Counted from the first letter of the stretch, positions 6,906 through 14,858 are shown. The stretch: DNA of 23,305 nucleotides from Roseiarcus sp035500275 (GCA_035500275.1 DATJXI010000139.1:1-23305); one strand, 5' to 3'. Notes: generated by a model from the sequence alone, not told the origin. Made by a program: numbers and translations.

Positions 6906-8114
6906 ATGACCGACGCCTTCATTTACGACCACGTCCGCACCCCGCGCGGCCGCGGCAAGCCGGACGGAGCGCTTTACACCGCGACCACGCTGCATCTCGC
7001 GGCGACGGCGCTCAAAGCGATCAAGGACCGCAATCATCTCGACCCCGAGCAGGTGGACGACGTCGTCATGGGCTGCGTCGACCCCATCGGCGAAGCGGGC
7101 GGCGACATCGCCCGCATGGGCGCGCTCGCGGCCGGTTTCGGCGACACCGTCCCCGGCGTGCAGATCAACCGCTTCTGCGCCTCTGGCCTCGACTCGGTCA
7201 ATTTCGCCGCCTCGCAAGTGATGAGCGGCCAGCACGATCTCACCGTCGGCGGCGGCGTCGAATCGATGAGCCGCGTCGGCATCGGCGCCTCGGGCGGCGC
7301 GTGGCCGGTCGACCCGTCGCTCGCCATCCCCGCCTATTTCATGCCCCAGGGCGTCTCCGCCGATCTCATCGCGACGAAATACGGCTTCTCCCGCGATGAT
7401 GTGGACGCCTACGCCGTCGAATCGCAGAAGCGCGCCGCGCATGCCTGGAAGGAGGGCCGGTTCAAGAATTCCATCGCGCCCGTCCTCGACGTCAACGGTT
7501 TGCCGTTGCTCGATCGCGACGAGCACATGCGGCCCAGCACGGACATGCAGTCGCTCGCCTCGCTCAAGCCCTCGTTCGTCATTCCCGGCGAGCAGGGCGG
7601 CTTCGACGCCGTCGCCATCCAGGCCCATCCTGAGATCGAGCGCATCAACCACGTCCACCATGCCGGCAATTCGTCGGGCATTGTGGACGGCGCGGCGGCG
7701 GTGCTCGTCGGCTCGCGCAAAGCCGGCGAGATCGCGGGCCTGAAGCCGCGCGCGAAAATTCGCGCCTTCGCTAATATCGGTACGGAGCCGGCGATCATGC
7801 TGACCGGCCCGGTCGACGTGACGAAGAAGGTGCTGAGGCGCTCGGGCATGAGCATCGCCGACATCGACCTCTTCGAGGTCAACGAGGCCTTCGCCGCCGT
7901 CGTCCTGCGCTTCATCCAGGCCTTCGGCGTCGATCCTGACAAGATCAACGTCAACGGCGGCGCCATCGCGCTGGGGCATCCGCTCGGCGCGACCGGCGCC
8001 ATGATCCTCGGCACGGCGCTCGACGAGCTCGAGCGCACCGGCAAGGAGACCGCGCTCATCACGCTCTGCATCGGCGGCGGCATGGGTACCGCCACCATCG
8101 TCGAGCGCGTCTGA
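6906..8114 (+). CDS. acetyl-CoA C-acyltransferase (thiolase)
   Basis: A 402-residue thiolase that cleaves 3-ketoacyl-CoA with CoA to acetyl-CoA and a shortened acyl-CoA. All catalytic signatures are present: the nucleophile Cys91 in NRFCASGLDSV, His358 in NGGAIALGHPLGATGA, and the second Cys388 in TLCIGGGMGTA. ATG at 6906 follows GGGAGAGACCAA, a good ribosome binding site, and MTDAFIYDHVRTPRGRGK is a typical N-terminus; the frame is open upstream only through the GFA gene. The next gene, a FadB-like protein, starts 18 nt after the stop, the classic pairing of the two beta-oxidation components. Acetyl-CoA acetyltransferase activity for polyhydroxybutyrate is possible, but the operon favours a degradative role. 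Confidence 0.93.
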   Translation: MTDAFIYDHVRTPRGRGKPDGALYTATTLHLAATALKAIKDRNHLDPEQVDDVVMGCVDPIGEAGGDIARMGALAAGFGDTVPGVQINRFCASGLDSVNFAASQVMSGQHDLTVGGGVESMSRVGIGASGGAWPVDPSLAIPAYFMPQGVSADLIATKYGFSRDDVDAYAVESQKRAAHAWKEGRFKNSIAPVLDVNGLPLLDRDEHMRPSTDMQSLASLKPSFVIPGEQGGFDAVAIQAHPEIERINHVHHAGNSSGIVDGAAAVLVGSRKAGEIAGLKPRAKIRAFANIGTEPAIMLTGPVDVTKKVLRRSGMSIADIDLFEVNEAFAAVVLRFIQAFGVDPDKINVNGGAIALGHPLGATGAMILGTALDELERTGKETALITLCIGGGMGTATIVERV

Positions 8115-8132
8115 AATCGGAGGCTTGAAATC

Positions 8133-10334
8133 ATGAACCTCGTCAATTTCCGCTTCGAAACCGACGCCGACGGCATCGCGCTCGTAACATGGGACATGCC
8201 CGGCCGCTCGATGAACGTGATCACGCCCGAGGCGCTCGGCGAGATCGGCCAGATCGTCGACAAGATCGCAGGCGACGCCGCGATCAAGGGCGCGGTCGTC
8301 ACGTTCGCCAAGGGGACCGCCGGCGCTGACCTTACGTTCCTCAAGACCGTCGGCGACGAATTCGCCCGCTGCGCCAAGACCGAAGGCAAGGCGGCGGCGA
8401 TGCGCGCCTTCGTCGACCAGACGAAGGAGGTGAACCGTGTCTTCCGGCGGCTCGAAACCTGCGGCAAACCGGTCGCCGCCGCGATCAACGGCGTCTGCAT
8501 GGGCGGCGGCTTCGAGCTTGCGCTCGCCTGCCACTATCGCATCGTCGCCGACTCGGAGAAGACCCGCGTGGGACTGCCCGAGGTCAGAGTCGGCCTCTTC
8601 CCCGGCGGCGGCGGCACGCAGCGCGTGGCGCGGCTGATGCCGACGCCGGAGGCGCTGCAGATGCTGACGAAAGGCGATCAGCTTCGGCCCGCGGCCGCCA
8701 AGAAGATGGGCCTCGTGCACGAGGTCGCGGCGGCCGATCAGATCGTTTCGTTCGCCAAGGACTGGGTGAAGGCGAACCCGCACGCCAAGGCCCTGTGGGA
8801 CGACCCGAAATTCAAGCTGCCCTCGGGCAAGGTGTTCTCGGCCGCCGGCATGATGATCTGGCCGCCGGCCAACGCGCTTTACCGCAAACAAACGAATGAC
8901 AATTTCCCTGCGATCCGCGCGATCCTGACCTGCGTGTTCGAAGGCTTGCAACTCCCCATGGACCTCGCGCTTGGCGTCGAGAGCAAGCACTTCGCCAACA
9001 TCCTCTTGTCGAAGGAAGCCGCGGCGATGATCCGCACGAACTTCCTTTCGATGGGGGAATTGAACAAAGGCGTGCATCGCCCGGCCAGCGTGCCGCCGAC
9101 CGACCTCAAGAAAGTGGGCGTGCTCGGCGCGGGCTTCATGGGCGCGGGCATCGCCTATGTCTCGGCGCTCGCCGGCCTCGATGTGGTGCTCATCGACCGC
9201 GACCAGGAATCGGCCGACAAGGGCAAGGCTTATTCCGACAAGGTCCTGAGCTCGCAGATCGCCAAGGGTCGCGCCAAGACGGCGGACAAGGACGCGTTGC
9301 TCGCCCGCATCCGCGCCACAGCGGACTACGCCGGCCTCAAGGGGTGCGACCTCGTCATCGAGGCGGTGTTCGAGGACCGCGCGGTCAAGGCCGAAGCGAC
9401 CAACAAGGCGCAAGCCGTTCTCGGACCGGACGTTGTCTTCGCGAGCAACACCTCGACCTTGCCGATCACCTCGCTCGCCGAAACCTCGGTCAGGCCGGAG
9501 AATTTCATTGGCGTGCATTTCTTCTCGCCGGTTGAGAAGATGATGCTGACCGAGATCATCATGGGGGAGAAGACGGGCCAGAAGGCGCTGGCCGCCGCGA
9601 TGGATTTCGTCCGCGCGATCAAGAAGACGCCGATCGTCGTCAACGACTGCCGCGGCTTCTACGTCAACCGCTGCGTCATCGCCTACGCGCTGGAGGCCCA
9701 CCTCATGCTGATGGAGGGCGTGCCGCCGGCGATGATCGAGAACGCCGCGAGGATGGCGGGCCTCCCGGTCGGCCCGCTCGCGCTCACCGACGAGACGGGC
9801 GTCGACCTCACCTGGAAGATCCTTCAGGCGACCAAGAAGGACCTGGGCGACGCCGCTATCAATCCGGCGCAGGAGAAGCTCATCGAGGCCATGGTGGTGA
9901 AGAACCAGCGTTTTGGCCGCAAGAACGGCAAGGGGTTCTACGACTACCCCGTCAGCGGGCAGAAGAGTCTGTGGCCCGGGCTCGCGAATATCGTCGGCAA
10001 GCGGCTCGACCCGGAGGACGTCAGCGTCAAGGATCTCGAGGACCGCTTTCTGTTCGCGGCCGCGCTCGAAGCCGCGCGGTGCATGTTCGACGGCGTCGTC
10101 ACCGACCCGCGCGAGGCGGACGTCGGCTCCATCCTCGGCTTCGGCTACGCGCCTTACACGGGCGGCACGCTCTCGTTCATCGATGGAATGGGCCTAAAGG
10201 CCTTTGTCGCGCGGGCGAAGGAGCTCACGGGCAAGTACGGTCCGCGCTTCGAGCCGAGCGCGAAGCTCGTTGAGATGGCCGAGCGCGGCGAGACGTTCTA
10301 CGGCGCTTACGGCGAACGGCAGAGGGCGGCGTAG
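8133..10334 (+). CDS. fadB: bifunctional enoyl-CoA hydratase / 3-hydroxyacyl-CoA dehydrogenase
   Basis: A 733-residue multifunctional beta-oxidation protein that hydrates trans-2-enoyl-CoA and oxidises the 3-hydroxyacyl-CoA with NAD+. The N-terminal crotonase domain carries INGVCMGGGFELALACHYRI (Glu128) and GLPEVRVGLFPGGGGTQR (Glu150), the two catalytic glutamates. From about residue 326 the dehydrogenase domain starts with the NAD-binding motif VGVLGAGFMGAGIA. SNTSTLPIT and GVHFFSPVEKMML (catalytic His near 462) follow, then two C-terminal dehydrogenase domains (GFYVNRCVIAYALEA; GRKNGKGFYDYP). The ATG at 8133 follows GGAGG. It is the last gene of the operon; a hairpin lies at 10340-10364. 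The symbol reflects domain order; FadB and FadJ types cannot be separated here. Confidence 0.93.
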   Translation: MNLVNFRFETDADGIALVTWDMPGRSMNVITPEALGEIGQIVDKIAGDAAIKGAVVTFAKGTAGADLTFLKTVGDEFARCAKTEGKAAAMRAFVDQTKEVNRVFRRLETCGKPVAAAINGVCMGGGFELALACHYRIVADSEKTRVGLPEVRVGLFPGGGGTQRVARLMPTPEALQMLTKGDQLRPAAAKKMGLVHEVAAADQIVSFAKDWVKANPHAKALWDDPKFKLPSGKVFSAAGMMIWPPANALYRKQTNDNFPAIRAILTCVFEGLQLPMDLALGVESKHFANILLSKEAAAMIRTNFLSMGELNKGVHRPASVPPTDLKKVGVLGAGFMGAGIAYVSALAGLDVVLIDRDQESADKGKAYSDKVLSSQIAKGRAKTADKDALLARIRATADYAGLKGCDLVIEAVFEDRAVKAEATNKAQAVLGPDVVFASNTSTLPITSLAETSVRPENFIGVHFFSPVEKMMLTEIIMGEKTGQKALAAAMDFVRAIKKTPIVVNDCRGFYVNRCVIAYALEAHLMLMEGVPPAMIENAARMAGLPVGPLALTDETGVDLTWKILQATKKDLGDAAINPAQEKLIEAMVVKNQRFGRKNGKGFYDYPVSGQKSLWPGLANIVGKRLDPEDVSVKDLEDRFLFAAALEAARCMFDGVVTDPREADVGSILGFGYAPYTGGTLSFIDGMGLKAFVARAKELTGKYGPRFEPSAKLVEMAERGETFYGAYGERQRAA

Positions 10335-10339
10335 CTCTC

Positions 10340-10364
10340 TAGCCGCGCTCGACGAACGCGGCTA
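10340..10364. terminator. hairpin between convergent fadB and kbl
   Basis: TAGCCGCG (10340-10347) and CGCGGCTA (10357-10364) form a perfect 8-bp GC-rich stem with a 9-nt loop. It lies in the 34-nt gap between two convergent stop codons. It has no poly-T tail, so it may act as a bidirectional, possibly factor-assisted terminator. Confidence 0.45.
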
Positions 10365-10368
10365 CAGA

Positions 10369-11571
10369 CTACACGATCCCCAGCGCCCGCCCCGCGTTGG
10401 CGAAGGCGGAGATGGCGAAGTCCACATCCGCCCGGGTGAGCGCCGCCGACATCTGCGTGCGGATGCGCGCCGCGCCTTTCGGAACCACCGGGAAGAAGAA
10501 GCCGGCGACATAGACTCCGCGCTCGTCTAGCGCGTTGGCGAGGTCCTGCGCCAGCCGCGCCTCGCCCAGCATGACCGGAATGATCGGCGTCACACCGGGC
10601 AGGACGTTGAAGCCGGCGGCCTCGACGCCGGCGCGGAAGCGGCGCGCGTGCTCCTGCAGAAGCGCGCGGCGGTCGTCGGCGGCGATGGCAATTTCGAGCG
10701 CCTTGAGCGCGCCCGCCGCGACCGGCGGCGCCAGCGAGTTGGAAAAAAGATAGGGCCGCGCCCGCTGGCGCAGCAGGTCGACGATGGGCTGCGCGGCGGC
10801 GATAAAGCCGCCCATGCCGCCGCCGAGCGTCTTGCCGAACGTGCCGGTGACGATGTCCACACGGTCGCCGACGCCGGTCAGCGCCGGCGTGCCGCCTCCC
10901 TTCTCGCCAAGGTGGCCGGTGGCGTGCGCGTCGTCGATGAGGACCATGGCGCCGTAGCGGTCGGCGAGCGCGCAGATCTCGGGCAGCTTCGCGACATAGC
11001 CGTCCATCGAGAAGACGCCATCGGTCGCGACGAGCTTGAAGCGCGCGCCGTCAGCGTCAGCCTGCTTGAGCCGGTCCTCGAGCTCATTCATGTCGGAATT
11101 GGCGTAGCGGTAACGCCGCGCCTTGGAGAGGCGCACGCCGTCGATGATCGAGGCGTGGTTGAGGCTGTCGGAAATGATGGCGTCCGCCTCGTCGAGCAGC
11201 GGCTCGAACACGCCGCCGTTGGCGTCGAAACAGGCGGCGAAGATGATCGCGTCGTCCTTGCCGAGGTGTTTCGCGATCGCCTGCTCAAGCTCGCGGTGCA
11301 CCGTCTGTGTCCCGCAGATGAACCGCACCGACGCCATGCCGAAGCCGAACGCGTCCATCACGCTTTTGGCGGCGGCGATGATGTCGGGATGGTCGGCGAG
11401 GCCGAGATAATTGTTGGCGCAGAGATTGAGCATGTCGCACCCGCCGCTTCCGGCAGCGACGCGGATGTGGCCGCGCTGCGGGCCCGCCAGCAGGCGCTCG
11501 CGCTTCACGAGGCCAGCGGCCTCGATCTCGTCGAGGCTCGCGCGAATGTGCTTAAAAAAGGCTTCCGACAT
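10369..11571 (-). CDS. kbl: 2-amino-3-ketobutyrate CoA ligase (glycine C-acetyltransferase)
   Basis: PLP-dependent alpha-oxoamine synthase family enzyme that converts 2-amino-3-ketobutyrate plus CoA to glycine and acetyl-CoA, the second step of threonine breakdown through threonine dehydrogenase. At 400 residues it has the standard Kbl length. Motifs: NLCANNYLGLADHP, FGFGMASVRFICGTQ, DSLNHASIIDG, the cofactor aspartate in VLIDDAHATGHLG, and the Schiff-base Lys247 in VTGTFGKTLGGGMGG. FGFGMASVRFICGT separates it from 8-amino-7-oxononanoate and 5-aminolevulinate synthases. No threonine dehydrogenase gene is adjacent, although tdh is the common partner. It lies 77 nt downstream of the methyltransferase gene on the same strand; no good Shine-Dalgarno sequence precedes ATG 11571. 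Confidence 0.92.
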   Translation of the reverse strand: MSEAFFKHIRASLDEIEAAGLVKRERLLAGPQRGHIRVAAGSGGCDMLNLCANNYLGLADHPDIIAAAKSVMDAFGFGMASVRFICGTQTVHRELEQAIAKHLGKDDAIIFAACFDANGGVFEPLLDEADAIISDSLNHASIIDGVRLSKARRYRYANSDMNELEDRLKQADADGARFKLVATDGVFSMDGYVAKLPEICALADRYGAMVLIDDAHATGHLGEKGGGTPALTGVGDRVDIVTGTFGKTLGGGMGGFIAAAQPIVDLLRQRARPYLFSNSLAPPVAAGALKALEIAIAADDRRALLQEHARRFRAGVEAAGFNVLPGVTPIIPVMLGEARLAQDLANALDERGVYVAGFFFPVVPKGAARIRTQMSAALTRADVDFAISAFANAGRALGIV

Positions 11572-11648
11572 GCCGCAAGCATAGCAGCCCGAAGAAGGCG
11601 CTCAAGGCGCCGGAGAGGATGCTACACCTGCGAAGAACCAGGCGATGG

Positions 11649-12440
11649 CTACACGCCCCAGTCGACAAGCGCCTCGCCGCGATGGATCGCGTCCGCCTCG
11701 GGCGTGAAGCGGCCGTCAGGCCCATGCAACAGGAGCGCCGGCGCTATGCGCAAAGGCGCGCGCGACCCCTTGATCCCCGAGATGAGCAGGCGATGCGCGG
11801 ATGCGCCAAGGCGAGGATGGACGGGAAGAAGCGCGAGCGCGCCGAGCCGGTTTTCCGCCGCTTCGAGGATCGTCGCCAGCGCCTCGGGACGGTGGATCAT
11901 CGCGAACGCGCCGCCGGGGCGCACGATCGCGAGGCAGGCGCGGATCCAATCGACAAGCGGGGCGCCCGTCGTCCGCGCTTCCGCGTGCACATGCGCCCGC
12001 GCCCGATCCGGATCCGGCGAAACGCGCACCGACCCGGGCGCGTAGAAAGGCGGGTTGGTGACGACCGCATTGGCCGCGTTGTCGTTCAGCCCTGCTTCCC
12101 GGCGCGCCCGCGCGTCCAGGACATCGAGCTTCAGCGCCCGCACGCGCTTGGCCTGGCCGTTGCGCGCCGCGTTGTCAGCGGCGAAGCGCGCGAGGCCCAA
12201 GTCGATCTCGACGAGATCGACGCTCAAGCGCTCTGAACGCAGCGCCAGCGCCAAGCCGACCGCGCCGACGCCTGCGCCGACGTCGACAATCCTACCCTCG
12301 ACAAGGTCAAGCGCGGCGGCGAGCAGCGCCGCGTCCGATCCTGCGCGATGGCCGGACTTTGATTGAACAAGCTTGAGCTTGCCCCCGAGCCAAAGGTCGA
12401 GAGAAAATTCGCCGATCGCCTCCGCTCGCTCCTCAGGCAT
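11649..12440 (-). CDS. tRNA1(Val) (adenine(37)-N6)-methyltransferase-like protein
   Basis: A SAM-dependent methyltransferase of the TrmN6/YfiC group (263 residues), which methylates N6 of adenine 37 in tRNA1(Val) in characterised members. Seen: the family N-terminal segment LGGKLKLVQSKSGHRAGSDAALLAAA, the SAM motif VDVGAGVGAVGLALA (about residues 52-66), the acidic end of strand 2 (VDLVEID) and the amino-methyltransferase motif NPPF (129-132) in VVTNPPFYAPG. The start at 12440 (MPEERAEAIGEFSLD) is chosen because the longer frame to 12575 only reads through the DUF2007 gene. The start overlaps the stop of that gene by 8 nt, pointing to translational coupling. An alternative substrate (HemK/PrmC-like) is less likely because of the YfiC-type N-terminus. 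Confidence 0.82.
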   Translation of the reverse strand: MPEERAEAIGEFSLDLWLGGKLKLVQSKSGHRAGSDAALLAAALDLVEGRIVDVGAGVGAVGLALALRSERLSVDLVEIDLGLARFAADNAARNGQAKRVRALKLDVLDARARREAGLNDNAANAVVTNPPFYAPGSVRVSPDPDRARAHVHAEARTTGAPLVDWIRACLAIVRPGGAFAMIHRPEALATILEAAENRLGALALLPVHPRLGASAHRLLISGIKGSRAPLRIAPALLLHGPDGRFTPEADAIHRGEALVDWGV

Positions 12441-12657
12441 CGCGGAGTTCGCCGGCGAGGCCGGCGTCGACCAGGATTCGGCGGGCGCGCGCCTCGTCCT
12501 TCGATTCAACAAGAATCCGCCGCGGCAGGAACCCGAGCGAGCCCTCAACCGCCGCCATATGCTGGTCGGCGACAAAGAAGCGGACGCGTTCGGATTTGAG
12601 AATCGACTCGATCACGCTGATGAGGACGAGATCGTTCGTGCGCAGAATTTCCACCAA
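12433..12657 (-). CDS. DUF2007 domain protein
   Basis: A 74-residue protein of the DUF2007 family (putative signal-transducing or PII-like fold; function unknown). Core features: EILRTNDLVLISVIESILKS at the start, FFVADQHMAAVEGSLGFLPRR in the middle, and ILVESKDEARARRILVDAGL at the end. There is no ATG in frame. The candidates are adjacent TTG (12657) and GTG (12654) codons, preceded by TGGGG; GTG would give MEILRTND, and both fit the family. It overlaps the methyltransferase start by 8 nt and is divergent from the octaprenyl synthase gene across about 80 nt. Confidence 0.82.
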   Translation of the reverse strand: MVEILRTNDLVLISVIESILKSERVRFFVADQHMAAVEGSLGFLPRRILVESKDEARARRILVDAGLAGELRDA

Positions 12658-12739
12658 CGAGAAGCCCCATCAGGCGCACTTGCCGCGTTCTTTGTGCGTC
12701 TTTATGGTCGCGCCAACTGGCTGGCAAGGAAAAGCGATC

Positions 12740-13753
12740 GTGGGACTGGTCATTCCGCTCGAAGAGAAGTCGCCCGATCGCTTGATCGAGCCACTAGCCG
12801 CCCTCGTCGCAGCCGACATGGACCGTGTGAACCAGACGATCCTTTCGCGCACGGGCTCCGACGTCGCGCTGATTCCGGAGGTCGCCAACCACCTCATCTC
12901 GTCGGGCGGCAAGCGGTTAAGGCCGATTCTGACGCTCGCGACCGCCGGCCTGTGCGGCTATGGCGGGGCCGGGCACATAAAGCTCGCCGCCGCGGTCGAG
13001 TTCATGCACACCGCAACCCTCTTGCACGACGACGTCGTGGACGAAAGCGACATGCGGCGCGGCAAGACGGCGGCGCGCGTGCTCTGGGGCAACGAGGCGA
13101 GCGTGCTCGTCGGCGATTTCCTGCTCGGCCAGGCCTTCAAGATGATGGTCGAGGTGGGATCGCTCCCCTCTCTCGAGGTGCTGTCCAACGCGGCTGCGGT
13201 CATCGCCGAGGGCGAGGTCATGCAGCTTTCGGCCGCCAAGGACACCGAGACGACCGAGGACGCGTATCTCGCGGTCATTCGCGCCAAAACGGCGGCCTTG
13301 TTCGCCGCGGCCTGCGAGGTCGGGCCAATTCTCGCCGGACGCGGCAGAGCCGAGGCGGCGGCCTGCCGCGGCTTCGGGGCCAATCTCGGCATCGCCTTCC
13401 AGCTGGTGGACGACGTTCTCGACTACGGCGGCTCCTCGGTCAATCTCGGCAAGAACGTCGGCGACGACTTTCGCGAGGGCAAGATCACGTTGCCGGTCGT
13501 GCTGGCGTTCCGCCGCGGCTCGGGAGCGGAGCGGGATTTTTGGCGACGGGCGCTCGAGGAGGGGCGGATCGAGGATAGCGACCTCGAATTCGCTCTGGCG
13601 GCGATGCGGCGCCACCGCGCGCTCGAGGACACGCTGGAGCGCGCCCGTCACTACGCCGCAATGGCGCGCGACGCGCTCGAGCTTTTCCCCGCCTCGGCCT
13701 GGAAGCACGCGCTCATCGACGCGGTCGAGTTCGCGGTCAGCCGGGGGCATTAG
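12740..13753 (+). CDS. ispB: octaprenyl (polyprenyl) diphosphate synthase
   Basis: Trans-isoprenyl diphosphate synthase that extends farnesyl diphosphate with isopentenyl diphosphate to make the long side chain of ubiquinone. At 337 residues it carries both aspartate-rich motifs: LLHDDVVDESDMRRG (first Asp 97) and QLVDDVLDYGG (Asp 224), plus ISSGGKRLRP and GDDFREGKITLPV. The GTG start at 12740 is preferred: AAGGAAAAG precedes it, and VGLVIPLEEKS aligns with the MGVVIPLE start that I recall for rhizobial homologues. An ATG at 12704 would add 12 residues without support. The two residues before the first Asp motif (TATLLHDD, small side chains) suit a long-chain product, but the exact chain length cannot be read. 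It is divergent from the DUF2007 gene. Confidence 0.92.
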   Translation: MGLVIPLEEKSPDRLIEPLAALVAADMDRVNQTILSRTGSDVALIPEVANHLISSGGKRLRPILTLATAGLCGYGGAGHIKLAAAVEFMHTATLLHDDVVDESDMRRGKTAARVLWGNEASVLVGDFLLGQAFKMMVEVGSLPSLEVLSNAAAVIAEGEVMQLSAAKDTETTEDAYLAVIRAKTAALFAAACEVGPILAGRGRAEAAACRGFGANLGIAFQLVDDVLDYGGSSVNLGKNVGDDFREGKITLPVVLAFRRGSGAERDFWRRALEEGRIEDSDLEFALAAMRRHRALEDTLERARHYAAMARDALELFPASAWKHALIDAVEFAVSRGH

Positions 13754-13769
13754 GGCGCCAATCGGCGTC

Positions 13770-13985
13770 ATGCCGGCTGCAAAGCGCAATCCTGTTTCCG
13801 CCTGGACGCGCATGGCGTCATACCGTCAGCGGAAGCGCGACGCCGGTCTGCGTCCGGTCCAAATCTGGGTCCCCGACGTCACCACGCCCGGTTTCGCCGA
13901 AGCTTGCCATAGGCAGGCTCGCGCCATCGCCAAAAGCGACCCCGGCGGTGACGAGATCACGCGCATCGGCGCCAAGCGTCGATGA
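13770..13985 (+). CDS. MazE-like antitoxin (DUF3018 family)
   Basis: A 71-residue protein matching the DUF3018 family of MazE-like antitoxins, which bind and neutralise a co-encoded MazF-type endoribonuclease and usually repress their own operon. The diagnostic stretch is RMASYRQRKRDAGLRPVQIW followed by VPDVTTPGFAEACHRQARAI. The start at ATG 13770 gives normal length; an internal ATG at 13812 would remove the N-terminal arm. It begins 16 nt after the octaprenyl synthase stop, with no clear Shine-Dalgarno sequence. Its partner toxin directly downstream is a decayed pseudogene, so this looks like an orphan antitoxin that may still be expressed. Confidence 0.8.
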   Translation: MPAAKRNPVSAWTRMASYRQRKRDAGLRPVQIWVPDVTTPGFAEACHRQARAIAKSDPGGDEITRIGAKRR

Positions 13986-14119
13986 ATGGCCCGAGACCTG
14001 ACGCGGCGTTGACAGTTTGTGACGGTCGCCGCGCCAGGCGATTTCGGAAAGGCGGGGCCGCTCTCGTCGTGTGAAGCGACCTGTTCGGCCAGTTGACGTC
14101 GGTTGGCGTCGCCCCTTGA
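13986..14119 (+). pseudogene. mazF: degenerate MazF-type toxin remnant
   Basis: Directly after the antitoxin stop, a broken MazF/PemK frame can be read by eye. ATG 13986 starts MARDLTRR and meets TGA at 14010-14012; the same frame then gives VTVAAPGDFGK (14019-14051), the usual MazF N-terminal strand and loop. The next conserved block is shifted by a net one-base deletion between 14052 and 14059. It continues as ALVV, a TGA at 14072-14074, then SDLFGQLTSVGVAP (14075-14116), followed by TGA. Functional MazF proteins read roughly GDLVTVAxxGDYGKPRPALVVQSDLF. The C-terminal two thirds are absent; the DUF429 gene begins at 14148. Two internal stops, one frameshift and a truncation make it non-functional. 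The assignment rests on remembered family consensus, not on a search. Confidence 0.72.
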
Positions 14120-14147
14120 TTACCACCCTTTCGCCTTCGAGGTGACA

Positions 14148-14858
14148 ATGGCTGATGTTGCCGGCGCGGACGGCGCTCCCGGGGGTTGGGCCGTTGTTTT
14201 TCTACAACAAGGTCGCTTCACCGTCCAAAAAGTTCGGAATCTGTCGGAAGTATTCGACAGTAGTTCGCCTCCAAAAATCCTGGCCGTTGATATCCCTATT
14301 GGTCTACTGGACGTGTACGAGACTGGTGGGCGCCTATGCGATCGAGAGGCGAGGAGATTTTTGGGTCCAAAGCGACGTAGCAGCGTTTTTCCAGCCCCTG
14401 TTCGGCCTGTTCTGAAGGCTTCTTCGTATGCCGAAGCGTGCGCTGTCTCCCGTGTGAGCGCAAGACACGGAAAGAAAATCAGCAAGCAAACTTGGGCGAT
14501 CGTGCCGAAGATTAGAGAGATCGATGACCTTCTCAGAGCTAGGCCGGTGCTGCAGGAAATTGTCCATGAGGTACATCCTGAAGTCTGCTTCTGCGAGCTG
14601 GCCGGCCGCCCTATGAGCTGCCCAAAAGGAAGCAGGGAAGGACAAGTGGAGCGACGGCAAGCGCTGCGTCAAAGCTTTGGCAACCTGGATGAGATCGTCG
14701 AACGCGGCCGGAAGGAACAGCGCTTGGCGACCGAGGATATCCTTGACGCCGTTGTCGCATGCTGGTCTGCCGTTCGTCTGGCTGACCGGAAGGGGCGCAG
14801 CCTGGTTGAGCCCGCTCCACGCGATAGCGCCGGACTGCCGATGACGATTTGGGCTTGA
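14148..14858 (+). CDS. DUF429 family protein (predicted RNase H-like fold)
   Basis: A 236-residue DUF429 protein, a family of unproven function proposed to have an RNase H-like nuclease fold. Seen: the N-terminal strand with Asp (AGADGAPGGWAVVFL), DIPIGL at about residue 48-53 with a second Asp, CDREARRFLGPKRRSSVFPA (residues 64-83), SKQTWAIVPKIREIDDLL, VHEVHPEVCFCELAG, and late acidic residues in ATEDILDAVVACWSA. ATG 14148 has an excellent GAGGTGACA before it; the frame is open upstream to 14103 only through the toxin remnant. Base composition differs from its surroundings: 14221-14280 has 28 G+C of 60, against 42 of 60 in 13021-13080 of the octaprenyl synthase gene. Together with the toxin-antitoxin remnant this suggests a horizontally acquired patch. 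Confidence 0.82.
   Translation: MADVAGADGAPGGWAVVFLQQGRFTVQKVRNLSEVFDSSSPPKILAVDIPIGLLDVYETGGRLCDREARRFLGPKRRSSVFPAPVRPVLKASSYAEACAVSRVSARHGKKISKQTWAIVPKIREIDDLLRARPVLQEIVHEVHPEVCFCELAGRPMSCPKGSREGQVERRQALRQSFGNLDEIVERGRKEQRLATEDILDAVVACWSAVRLADRKGRSLVEPAPRDSAGLPMTIWA

Noticed and set aside
6864..9701. 945-codon open frame on the minus strand opposite thiolase and fadB
   Set aside because: Antisense shadow of high-GC codon bias: no motifs, Arg/Asp/Gly/His-rich repetitive composition, while the plus strand encodes two complete enzymes with all catalytic residues.
10648..12045. 465-codon plus-strand frame opposite kbl and the methyltransferase
   Set aside because: Antisense to two enzymes with intact motifs; no own similarity recognised.
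13986..14858. An active toxin-antitoxin-nuclease defence system
   Set aside because: The toxin is clearly broken and the DUF429 protein has no demonstrated defence role, so a working three-gene system is not supported.
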